A stretch of 64,000 bases of DNA from Oligoflexia bacterium (GTDB lineage: Bacteria > Bdellovibrionota > Bdellovibrionia > JABDDW01), in the NCBI GenBank assembly GCA_016715815.1, contig JADJXN010000005.1, positions 62,001 to 126,000 on the forward strand, given 5' to 3'. Below are positions 34,089-41,568 of the stretch, one piece after another. Within the stretch, counting starts at the first letter, position 1, and each line of letters begins with the position of its first letter. The translations under genes were made by a program, and so were the position numbers. The notes under the pieces are model-generated. The model worked only from the letters and a program-made list of their open reading frames with translations. It made no database searches and was not told the origin of the DNA.

Positions 34089-35348
34089 ATGCACGCAAGC
34101 ATTTTACTAAGTATATTTTTAATTTTTTTAAGTCCTCCTGCCAGCACTTACTATGGGGCAGACACTTATTATATTGGTCAATTACAATATAACAAAGCTA
34201 CTTTCTCAAAACCAGACTTTGATAAAATACTTAAACAAAAAAGCCCTCAATCTATTGCAGAGTTACTTAATTATTTACCAAAAAGTTTTTTAAAAAATGT
34301 AATTGCCATTTTTAAATCAAGAAGTCTTCAGGAAGCCAGCGGCAAAAACCCAAGAATTTTACTTTTTAATGAAGATGCAAGTTTTGTTATCACCCTTAAC
34401 GGGCACCCTTCTCAAGCTGGTTTTGAAGCACTAGAGATTATGTATTTTGATTTTAATGATTATAAATTTAAATTTTATGAAATGGTTTTTAAAAACGATC
34501 TTTCGGAGCGAATTAAATTTGATAAAAATGCAATCGATAGAACAAACCGAACAGGGGTTAACCCACCGGCATGCTTAGGCTGCCATAGAATGCCGGAGCC
34601 TCGCCCTAATTGGGGAATATACCCTACATGGCCCGGAGTATTTGCTCAAAGTGGTGAAGGTATTGACAGAATAATTTTTGATTATAAATCTGATAATTAC
34701 ATCATAAACAATGAATGGATTGCCTTTAAAGAATTCGTTAAAAATGCCACACAAAATTCTCGTTATTCAAAACTTAAAATAGATTATAAATATTGGTTTG
34801 ATTTTATGAACTCTGTTGAAGAAAAAAATAGTACTGTTCAAAAATCAGTCTACACAACTTCTGATGCAAAAGATAAGCTGCTTCTAAACCCAACCAACTT
34901 TACCGGACACATTGCGGCACTTAATCTTCTTCGTTTAAGTAAAAATATAATTTGTAGCCCTAGCTACAAAGATAATAGAGACCTTCTTATCCCATCACAC
35001 AGCAAAGGCTTTACTTACATTGCAGAGAAATTAAATTTAACAACGGCTGAACTGAAGACGGAAATTAAAAATATAAATAAAATCCAAGAAGCAAGCGATG
35101 ATTTGTTTTATGCTAATATTGATCAACTCTCTAGTGGAAGAACAAATATATACAGTAAGTCTAAGTTTGGAAAAAATGAATACGTTGCACTTTTACATAT
35201 AATTCTATCTTCAAAGTTTAACATGAGCCTTTCAGATTATGAGCTTAGCTTTGAAAAAGGCTACCTAAACTTTTCCACACCATTTAAGGTTATAGAAAAA
35301 CTAGATTCTGTATTAGAACACATGGAAAAAACTGTTAGCTGCCCTTAA
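34089..35348 (+). CDS. Exported mono-haem c-type protein of unknown function
   Basis: 419 residues. A signal peptide (ILLSIFLIFLSPPAS) leads to a mature protein with one haem-c attachment motif CLGCH (Cys162, Cys165, His166), directly followed by RMPEPRPNWGIYPTWPG. Flanking regions show no other known domain. Single-haem proteins of this size often carry an extra catalytic or binding module, but I cannot identify one here. Expression is likely sigma-54-dependent. The 3' end overlaps the converging UDG gene by 14 bases. Confidence 0.7.
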   Translation: MHASILLSIFLIFLSPPASTYYGADTYYIGQLQYNKATFSKPDFDKILKQKSPQSIAELLNYLPKSFLKNVIAIFKSRSLQEASGKNPRILLFNEDASFVITLNGHPSQAGFEALEIMYFDFNDYKFKFYEMVFKNDLSERIKFDKNAIDRTNRTGVNPPACLGCHRMPEPRPNWGIYPTWPGVFAQSGEGIDRIIFDYKSDNYIINNEWIAFKEFVKNATQNSRYSKLKIDYKYWFDFMNSVEEKNSTVQKSVYTTSDAKDKLLLNPTNFTGHIAALNLLRLSKNIICSPSYKDNRDLLIPSHSKGFTYIAEKLNLTTAELKTEIKNINKIQEASDDLFYANIDQLSSGRTNIYSKSKFGKNEYVALLHIILSSKFNMSLSDYELSFEKGYLNFSTPFKVIEKLDSVLEHMEKTVSCP

Positions 35349-36090
35349 GCCCAAGCTCCTTCATGGCGACTTTTAAATCATCCCAGACATATTTTTTTGC
35401 CGGTGGGTTTCTGAGTAAATACGCAGGGTGGTAGGTAATTAAAAGCTTTGTGTTTAAAAAGGGCATTACTTTACCACGTTTTTCGCCAATTTTTTCCTCT
35501 GTTTTTAACAAGCACTCCATGGCCGTGGCGCCAAGTGCAATCATTAGCTCAGGCTTAATTTTAGCAATTTGAGAGAATAAATAATTTTCACATGCACCCA
35601 CCTCATCACCTTGAGGCTTTCTGTTCTCTGGAGGGCGGCATTTTACAACGTTTGCAATATAAACCTCTTCACGCTTTAACCCCATGGCCTCAATCATTTT
35701 TGTTAATAGCTGGCCAGCGCGCCCCACAAATGGCAACCCTTGCGCATCTTCATCAGCCCCTGGCCCTTCGCCTATAAACATAAGCCTAGCTTTTGTGTTA
35801 CCACTTCCAAAAACAGTATTGGTTCTTGTTTTTGAAAGTTTACACTCAAAACATTTTGAAACCATTTTTTGAAGCTCACCCATATTTTTACTGGCGTAAG
35901 GGTCTTCAAAACTTGTTTTATGGTTCTTTTTTTGCTCAATTATAATTTCAGCCTTTAGGGTTTGCTCACTTGATTTAACTTGGCTTTTTAAAGAATCCTC
36001 TAAATTCTTTTGAGCGGGCACCTTTACGCCCTTTTTGGGAACATACTTTACGCCCAACACATCTTTTAGATAACTAAAGTTTTCTTTCAT
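35335..36090 (-). CDS. Uracil-DNA glycosylase, family 4 (Fe-S)
   Basis: 251 residues. After an N-terminal linker of ~75 residues, CFECKLSKTRTNTVFGSG holds two of the four cluster Cys. GEGPGADEDAQGLPFVGRAGQLL is the uracil-binding motif. CRPPENRKPQ and ENYLFSQIAKIKPELMIALGATA follow, and ITYHPAYLLRNP near the end is the second catalytic motif. It removes uracil from DNA as the first step of base-excision repair. The N-terminal extension (about 60 residues longer than minimal forms) is Lys-rich. Confidence 0.92.
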   Translation of the reverse strand: MKENFSYLKDVLGVKYVPKKGVKVPAQKNLEDSLKSQVKSSEQTLKAEIIIEQKKNHKTSFEDPYASKNMGELQKMVSKCFECKLSKTRTNTVFGSGNTKARLMFIGEGPGADEDAQGLPFVGRAGQLLTKMIEAMGLKREEVYIANVVKCRPPENRKPQGDEVGACENYLFSQIAKIKPELMIALGATAMECLLKTEEKIGEKRGKVMPFLNTKLLITYHPAYLLRNPPAKKYVWDDLKVAMKELGLKGS

Positions 36091-36161
36091 TGCGTTTTTC
36101 CTTTGTAATACAAAACATATATAACTAAAGGAAATCTATCAAATAGTAAATTTTTAAAATA

Positions 36162-36713
36162 TTATTTATTTGTGAGAACTTGAGTTACCTTTGGAGTACT
36201 AACACTTACATACTTAACTTTTTCAATATCTTCCCCATCATATTTAACATAAATATCAATTCCTCTTTTAGAATCAACAAGTCTGTAATCAAATAATACT
36301 ATATGAGGAACTTCACTCTTAACTGCTTCTTTAATAAAGCTTGCTTCTTTAAATTGATTTTTTATGTTTGGTACTGTGACCTGAAAAGTATCGTCTAAAA
36401 GATTAATATTTTTAAAACTAACTTTTTTATCTTTACTAAAACCAATTGTTACCCTGGCATCAACTGGCTTAAATTTATCGTCAAAATAAAACCAGTACAA
36501 TTCGCCATCTATAATTTCAGACTCATGAGCCTTACCAAAAATCTCCTCTACTTGTTTGCTAGATATTTTTTGCAACTCTAACGACATAAACTTACTGTAT
36601 AGCCTATTATAATTTGCATTTTTCATATTTGTAGTTTTACACCCAATGGTAACTACAAATATCATGATCCAAATTTTAATTAGATTTGCTGATAGGCTTA
36701 ATCTTTTCACCAT
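36162..36713 (-). CDS. Small predicted lipoprotein, BamE-like; partner of upstream metallopeptidase gene
   Basis: 183 residues. IWIMIFVVTIGCKTT is a lipoprotein signal, with Cys at about 25 after a basic N-terminus. LELQKISSKQVEEIFGKAHES...LYWFYFDDKFKPVDARVTIGF resembles the SmpA/BamE-like fold seen in many small lipoproteins. The ORF overlaps the upstream metallopeptidase gene by 38 bases, so the two are co-expressed. A guard or inhibitor role is hypothetical. Confidence 0.6.
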   Translation of the reverse strand: MVKRLSLSANLIKIWIMIFVVTIGCKTTNMKNANYNRLYSKFMSLELQKISSKQVEEIFGKAHESEIIDGELYWFYFDDKFKPVDARVTIGFSKDKKVSFKNINLLDDTFQVTVPNIKNQFKEASFIKEAVKSEVPHIVLFDYRLVDSKRGIDIYVKYDGEDIEKVKYVSVSTPKVTQVLTNK

Positions 36714-37365
36714 ACTTCCACCTCATCCAATTATACGCCGGCTCAGATGATGCTTTCAACTTTTTAGGGTCAAACAAGAAATATTCTAAGTTATTAGCAA
36801 AATCTTCCTCGGCGCTTATTTTACCGTCTTCATCAACATAACCAGATTTTCTTTGTATTTTTAGCACTTTACCTCTAACTCTCTTTGCTCCCCAGCCCAT
36901 AGCTAGACCATAGTCTTTAGCCAATTGCGAATCTTGATCATAAAGTTCATGAGCAAATTCATGTGCAAGCACCATAGACAAATCATGTTTATCAGTAAAA
37001 GCAGTGTCATAAACAACTAAGTGCTTTGATGATGATGTTGAAGGATTTTTCCCTTCTGCTGATTTATTTGCTCGATAGATTTTTCTTTTACTATCTCTCC
37101 ACAAAAACTCGGGAAGTTTTTCAATTGCTCTAATAATTTTATATTTTTCAGCTTCAGTCCATTTAGAGAATCTCTCAGTAATATGAGGCCATTTAGCTGG
37201 AGAACTATCAATAAATTTATCTATCCATTTGTTGTAGGCCGATGAATTAGACCGACAATGAGAACTTACTTTAGTTGGAGAGACTTCAACACCATCGTAT
37301 CTAATATAGCCATCTCTATCGTGAGCTCGTACATAGTGTGTACCTGATGGACATTGAGTTGGCAC
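36676..37365 (-). CDS. Zinc metallopeptidase-like protein, probably missing its signal peptide
   Basis: 229 residues from a GTG at 37365. An N-terminal module with Cys5 and Cys37 (CPSGTHYVRAHDRDGY...SSHCR) looks built for an oxidising compartment. The C-terminal half has HEFAH (His135, Glu136, His139) and a later acidic stretch SAEEDFANNLEYF with Glu186/187, the layout of a zincin. No signal peptide lies inside the frame. In the same frame just upstream, however, a stretch reading KKFLLFSPVFVHINF is followed by a TAG stop (37374-37372), as if a leader had been cut off by one nonsense change. A low-expression alternative start or a recent pseudogene are both possible. Confidence 0.6.
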   Translation of the reverse strand: MPTQCPSGTHYVRAHDRDGYIRYDGVEVSPTKVSSHCRSNSSAYNKWIDKFIDSSPAKWPHITERFSKWTEAEKYKIIRAIEKLPEFLWRDSKRKIYRANKSAEGKNPSTSSSKHLVVYDTAFTDKHDLSMVLAHEFAHELYDQDSQLAKDYGLAMGWGAKRVRGKVLKIQRKSGYVDEDGKISAEEDFANNLEYFLFDPKKLKASSEPAYNWMRWKYGEKIKPISKSN

Positions 37366-37428
37366 TTTAAACTAAAAATTAATATGAACAAAAACAGGAC
37401 TAAAAAGTAGGAATTTTTTGCCGGCACA

Positions 37429-37459
37429 ACACAAATTTAATTTTAAACAAATTTTGTGT
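37429..37459. repeat. AT-rich inverted repeat between divergent genes
   Basis: ACACAAATTT (37429-37438) and AAATTTTGTGT (37449-37459) pair with a one-base bulge across a ten-base spacer. It lies in the 163-base gap between the metallopeptidase gene (minus) and the zinc-ribbon gene (plus), where it could be a shared operator. The rest of the gap is AT-rich without a recognisable feature. Confidence 0.4.
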
Positions 37460-37528
37460 CAAGTTTTGAAAATGTTAAACCGAAGAGTCAATTGAAAGAA
37501 CAAAAACATGAATGTCAGGAGGACGATC

Positions 37529-37720
37529 ATGGAAGCAATCAAAGAAATCTACACACCTACAACCCAAGACTACGCTGAAAACCTTCAAACATGTTGCCTT
37601 TGTGGCGGCAAACTTAGCTTCAAGCATGAAGTTGACTTTTACACACTTACCGTAAAAGAAGAGTGCGGCTGCCCAACATGTGGGATTAAGAATAATCCCT
37701 TGGTTTACTCTCTGCAGTAA
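37529..37720 (+). CDS. Small zinc-ribbon-like protein
   Basis: 63 residues. The ATG at 37529 is preferred to the open frame at 37508 because AGGAGG (37517-37522) is six bases upstream. Two Cys knuckles, CCLCGG (about 22-27) and CGCPTCG (about 47-53), bracket a short beta region (FKHEVDFYTLTVKEE), the pattern of a treble-clef or zinc-ribbon domain. The function is unknown; it may be a regulator or subunit. Confidence 0.7.
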   Translation: MEAIKEIYTPTTQDYAENLQTCCLCGGKLSFKHEVDFYTLTVKEECGCPTCGIKNNPLVYSLQ

Positions 37721-37748
37721 GGCCTATTTATTTAGTTGGCCCCTTGTT

Positions 37749-37821
37749 TGCAAAAACCTCATGGTGGGTAAGGAAAACTTTTAAAAATAATGAAAAGTTT
37801 TCTTAAGAAAAGGGTTTTGCA
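37749..37821. repeat. Nested long inverted repeat between zinc-ribbon and S41 genes
   Basis: The inner stem GAAAACTTTT (37773-37782) with AAAAGTTTTC (37793-37802) is a perfect 10 bp. The outer arms TGCAAAA (37749-37755) and TTTTGCA (37815-37821), plus CC/GG, extend it. The whole folds into one large hairpin, with AAAAAAA beginning two bases after the right arm. It may terminate plus-strand transcription poorly, but as a minus-strand element it would be a U-rich-preceded stem. A structured RNA or operator is as likely. Confidence 0.5.
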
Positions 37822-37850
37822 TAAAAAAAGAATAAGCAAACGGGGGAAAA

Positions 37851-39656
37851 ATGAAATCATCTGTCAGAGCAGTACTCGTATTATTACTAGCTGCGTTCAT
37901 AGCAGCTTGTGATCCAATTCCTGGCAAGCAACTCACAGAGCAGCAAAAAATTGAAGACATGATGTGGCTTATGTCTCGCTTTGAAGAGTTTTACGCCCCC
38001 AAAGAATACAAAGAAAGGATCCATAAATTTAATTTTAAAGAATTAAGGCGCAAATACTTTTCTTTAACAAGAGAAACAAAAAATAATGAAGAGTTCTACG
38101 CGCTCATGAATAAGTATGTGGCAGAGTTTAAAGATGCTCACGTTTCTCTAACACTTTCAGCATCTTCTTTTGCAGGCCGTGCACGCATTGCTTACTTGGG
38201 TGTAAATGGAGTTAGACAAGGTGAGCACTATGTGGTGACAGAGCTTTTACCAAATGTTTCTCGCATGCACTCCCCACTTCAAATAGGAGATGTGGTTACA
38301 CACATAGATCATGTTCCTGTTTTAGAATACATTGAAAAAAATCTTGTCCCCTACCGCAACCTTGGCAACATGAACTCAAACCACACAGCTTTAATGGGTG
38401 CTTTGTTTACAAGAGTATCTTTAAAATTCCCCATTCCTGAACAAACTGAGGTCGAGTTAACTGTTAAAAGGCTAACAAGCAAAACCCCTGAGCAGTTAAA
38501 AATGCCCTGGATAGTAAAAGATCTAGCTGATTTTAAGCTTGATATTGAAAAATCAACCAAGAAAAAATCTTCTTTAAAAATTGAAGTAGAACCTGGCACT
38601 TCCATTTCCCTTTTGGATCAAAACGGAAATGCATTAACCGTTGAAGATTTTAAAAAATTTGTAGAAGAGAGAAATAACATTGATAACTACCTTTACACCG
38701 AAATTAGCGGTTGGACAGCCTCAAAAGAAGTTTTAAAAACTAAAGCTCAAAAAACAGGCTTTGAGTTACTTAAAGCCGAAAGAGAAGTCCCTTCATCAGC
38801 ACTTCCTGTTGCTGAGGCCAAAACTTATCCGGCCTATGTTTCAGCTGAAAATACACCAGAAGGTAAAAAACTTGTTGGCTATGTTAGAATTTCTGATTTT
38901 ACAAAACCTGAAAATTCAGTTGAAGAATTAAAAACTACTTTAAAGAAGTTTCAAGAATTGGGAGTTAAAGATCTTGTTGTTGATACTTTATCTAACCCTG
39001 GCGGCTCATTACTGCTTATGATGCGTTTAGCTCAAGCCTTTACACCTGAGAAGCTTTCCATGCCAGGACAACAGTTTGGTCTAAGTGAGTGGTGGTTAGA
39101 TAATATTCAAAAAATGAGCTTATCAACTACAGGAGCAACTCAAGAATTATACAAACGCTTGTATGCTGATTTAAAAAATCAGTTTGAAGAAGGTAAAAAG
39201 ATTTCTAGAACTTATTCTTTAGAGGAACTAATTCCTTATAATTTAAAACCAAATTCAGATTTGGCTTATAAATTTAATATTGCCATTTTAGTTAATGAAA
39301 TGAATGCTTCTTGTGGTGATATTTTCCCCATGATTATGCAAGAAAATAAAGCAGCTGTTATTGTAGGCACAAGAACAATGGGTGCTGGTGGTAATGTTGT
39401 TAAATTTAGCCAAGCACCACACAGTCATGCAGATATTAGCCAAACTCTCTCTTTGATAGTTAAAAAAGATGGAAGCTATTTAGAAAACAATGGCGTTGTA
39501 CCTGACGTTGAGTTTGACCCAAATAAAATTTTGGAAAACTTGCGCGCCTCTAAAATTGAAATTGCAAGCCGTGTAAATGCAAAGGCAAAAGAGTATTTGC
39601 TCAAAACGGATGTTAAAAACGCATGCAATACAACTTTGGCTAATATTAAAAAATAG
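37851..39656 (+). CDS. S41-family peptidase lipoprotein
   Basis: 601 residues. A lipoprotein signal (VLVLLLAAFIAAC, Cys at about 20) is followed by an S41 N-helical region. Next comes a PDZ-like segment (HYVVTELLPNVSRMHSPLQIGDVVTHIDHVPV, about 125-156). The protease core has DLVVDTLSNPGGSL (about 374-387), ILVNEMNASCGDIFP (about 482-496, with Ser as the likely nucleophile) and GTRTMGAGGNVV. GGGG lies five bases before the ATG. It probably processes or degrades periplasmic proteins. The ASCGD motif differs from the common SASAxE form. Confidence 0.82.
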   Translation: MKSSVRAVLVLLLAAFIAACDPIPGKQLTEQQKIEDMMWLMSRFEEFYAPKEYKERIHKFNFKELRRKYFSLTRETKNNEEFYALMNKYVAEFKDAHVSLTLSASSFAGRARIAYLGVNGVRQGEHYVVTELLPNVSRMHSPLQIGDVVTHIDHVPVLEYIEKNLVPYRNLGNMNSNHTALMGALFTRVSLKFPIPEQTEVELTVKRLTSKTPEQLKMPWIVKDLADFKLDIEKSTKKKSSLKIEVEPGTSISLLDQNGNALTVEDFKKFVEERNNIDNYLYTEISGWTASKEVLKTKAQKTGFELLKAEREVPSSALPVAEAKTYPAYVSAENTPEGKKLVGYVRISDFTKPENSVEELKTTLKKFQELGVKDLVVDTLSNPGGSLLLMMRLAQAFTPEKLSMPGQQFGLSEWWLDNIQKMSLSTTGATQELYKRLYADLKNQFEEGKKISRTYSLEELIPYNLKPNSDLAYKFNIAILVNEMNASCGDIFPMIMQENKAAVIVGTRTMGAGGNVVKFSQAPHSHADISQTLSLIVKKDGSYLENNGVVPDVEFDPNKILENLRASKIEIASRVNAKAKEYLLKTDVKNACNTTLANIKK

Positions 39657-39694
39657 CTTATGATGCAGCACTGCTACCAAATTTGGGGGCATAC

Positions 39695-40519
39695 CTACTC
39701 CTCATTTAAATGAAGTAGTATTCTCTCCGCTAAAACTTGGTTAAAACCAGGGAGCTCGGCAATTTCAGAGCTTTGAGCAGACTTAATTTGCTCAATGCTT
39801 TCAAAACGCTTTAGTAGTGCTTTTTTTCGTTTTTCTCCAAGGCCTGTGATCATATCAAGCTCGCTCTCAAGGCTTTTATTTTCACGTAATTTTCTATGAT
39901 AAGTAATGGCAAAGCGGTGCGCTTCATCTCTAATACCAGTTAAAATATGTAAAGCCTCAGAACCTTTTGCAAATACCACGGGGTTTTGTCTACCAGGAAT
40001 AAAAATTCTCTCATCAGTGGATTTAACCTCATTATCACTAAATTCCCCTTTTACTTTTGCTTTTGCTAAACCCACTACAGCTATGTCTTGGCGGTTTAAT
40101 TCTTTTAACACTTCAACAGCCATGGCTAATTGACCTTTACCACCATCTACAACAATTAAATCAGGGGATTCATATTCATCATGCTTTAAACGTCTAGTTA
40201 AAACTTCCTTCATTGAGGCAAAATCATTAGGCCCCTCAACGGTTTTAATTTTATAGCGCCTATAAAAATCTTTTACCGGCACACCATCTTCAAAAACCAC
40301 TTGAGAGGCGACACTTTCTGAGCCCTGAAAGTTTGAAATATCAAAACATTCAATTCTTACAGGTAAGTCTTTTAACCCTAATTTTTCTTGGATATGTTTT
40401 AAACCGTCACGTTTTTTATTAGTTTTTGTAATATAGTTTTTAAACTGCTCTTTTGCATTGCTATTGGCAATGTCTAAAAGCTTTTGCCCATGGGTGGAGC
40501 CACCAAAGCCAACTTTAAC
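39695..40519 (-). CDS. uvrC: UvrC C-terminal part (in -1 frame relative to the N-terminal part)
   Basis: Continues the UvrC sequence without its own start: from GTT at 40519 it reads VKVGFGG, then KLLDIANSNAKEQF. It carries VRIECFDISNFQGSESVAS (RNase H-type endonuclease, 5' incision), VVDGGKGQL and two closing helix-hairpin-helix units (ITGLGEKRKKALLKRF, ELPGFNQVLAERI). The first ATG in this frame is only at 40300, inside the conserved FDIS domain, so independent translation would give a crippled protein. A -1 shift from the upstream part is needed for a complete UvrC of about 623 residues, the normal size. Confidence 0.85.
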   Translation of the reverse strand, partial: VKVGFGGSTHGQKLLDIANSNAKEQFKNYITKTNKKRDGLKHIQEKLGLKDLPVRIECFDISNFQGSESVASQVVFEDGVPVKDFYRRYKIKTVEGPNDFASMKEVLTRRLKHDEYESPDLIVVDGGKGQLAMAVEVLKELNRQDIAVVGLAKAKVKGEFSDNEVKSTDERIFIPGRQNPVVFAKGSEALHILTGIRDEAHRFAITYHRKLRENKSLESELDMITGLGEKRKKALLKRFESIEQIKSAQSSEIAELPGFNQVLAERILLHLNEE

Positions 40520-41565
40520 TTTTTTGCCAGAACGTTCTCTTTTAAAACATCTGAAATTAAATTATTAATATCTCTCCCTAAATCAACGGGCAAAACAACT
40601 TCATCTGGAATGATGTTTTCCTCATAATACTGGTTTAAAAAAGAAGCCAACCAATCTTGTGGGTTTTCATCAGAGTCTTTGGGGTTAAGCCAGCTTATAT
40701 GATGAGCTTGACTTCCAATAAGTTTTCCCGCTCTTACGTGCATCACTTCAATTGTACAGCCACGTTCATCCCCTTCAAAGCCTATGACATCTTGGTCCTT
40801 TTCAGATTGAGTACTAATAACAGATTGTTTTTCTCCAATGGCTTTAAGTGCTTCAAGGGAGTCTCTAATTTTACCTGCTGCCTCATATTGCTCCTGCTCT
40901 GAAAAAGCTTTCATTCTCTTTTTTAAAATTTTTAGCAGTTCTTTATCTCTACCTTTTAAAAGTAAAAGTGCTTGAGCAATTTGTGCAGCATATACCTTTT
41001 GTGAAACTAGTTTCACACAAGGAGCAGTGCAGTGGCCTATTTGATGCGTTAAACAGGGTCTTGATCTTGTTTTAAAAACATGGTCCGTGCAATCTCTAAT
41101 TTGAAAAGTGTGGTTTAAAAATTTAATTGTTTCCCAAACATGCAAGCCACTTGTGTATGGGCCAAAGTAATGCCCACCATCTTTTTTTACTTTTCTAACT
41201 AAATAAAGACGTGGGTAGTTATGCTCACTTGAAACTTTAATGTAAGGGTAGTTTTTGTCATCCTTAAGCCTAATATTATATTTAGGCCTGTGCTTTTTTA
41301 TTAAAGAGGCTTCTAGTAAAAAAGCTTCAAGTTCAGTATTGGTTAAAATATAATCTATTTTTGCAATATGGTTTAAAAGCCATATGGTTTTAGGAGATTG
41401 AGATTTTAAATTAAAATAACTTCTAACCCGAGCCTTTAGAGATTTTGCTTTTCCCACATAGATAATTTTATCTATTTGGTTTTTCATCAAATAAACGCCA
41501 CTTGACGCGGGAAACTCACTGACTATTTTTTTAAACTCTTCAAGTTTTTCAGCAAGTTTTGTCAT
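40474..41565 (-). CDS. uvrC: UvrC N-terminal part (GIY-YIG endonuclease), frame-interrupted
   Basis: 363 codons. GIY-YIG motif GVYLMKNQIDKIIYVGKAKSLKARVRSYF (about 21-50) makes the 3' incision. EAFLLEASLIKKHRPKYNIRLKDDKNYPYI and the Cys-containing RSRPCLTHQIGHCTAPC follow. The UVR motif EQEQYEAAGKIRDSLEAL lies at about 218-235. It loses homology after residue ~342 and stops at 40474, while the family sequence continues in the -1 frame. Starts three bases after uvrB, the last member of the carD operon. Confidence 0.88.
   Translation of the reverse strand: MTKLAEKLEEFKKIVSEFPASSGVYLMKNQIDKIIYVGKAKSLKARVRSYFNLKSQSPKTIWLLNHIAKIDYILTNTELEAFLLEASLIKKHRPKYNIRLKDDKNYPYIKVSSEHNYPRLYLVRKVKKDGGHYFGPYTSGLHVWETIKFLNHTFQIRDCTDHVFKTRSRPCLTHQIGHCTAPCVKLVSQKVYAAQIAQALLLLKGRDKELLKILKKRMKAFSEQEQYEAAGKIRDSLEALKAIGEKQSVISTQSEKDQDVIGFEGDERGCTIEVMHVRAGKLIGSQAHHISWLNPKDSDENPQDWLASFLNQYYEENIIPDEVVLPVDLGRDINNLISDVLKENVLAKKLKLALVAPPMGKSF
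40519..40525 (-). other. Slippery heptamer A-AAA-AAG at the uvrC frame junction
   Basis: The minus strand reads GC-A-AAA-AAG in the zero frame, identical to the E. coli dnaX slip site. A -1 slip here moves translation into the open frame that encodes the rest of UvrC. A short stem, GGTGG/CCACC, begins about 14 bases downstream. The same heptamer occurs at the orfA/orfB junction of the IS3 element at 58017. The likely ancestral indel is about 15 bases upstream, in TTTT at 40540-40543. Confidence 0.5.
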
Positions 41566-41568
41566 AAC

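Noticed and set aside
40297..40300. ATG at 40300 as a true start for a separate UvrC-like gene
   Set aside because: It falls inside the conserved endonuclease domain, after the FDIS motif; family sequence continues upstream in the same frame to the slip site.
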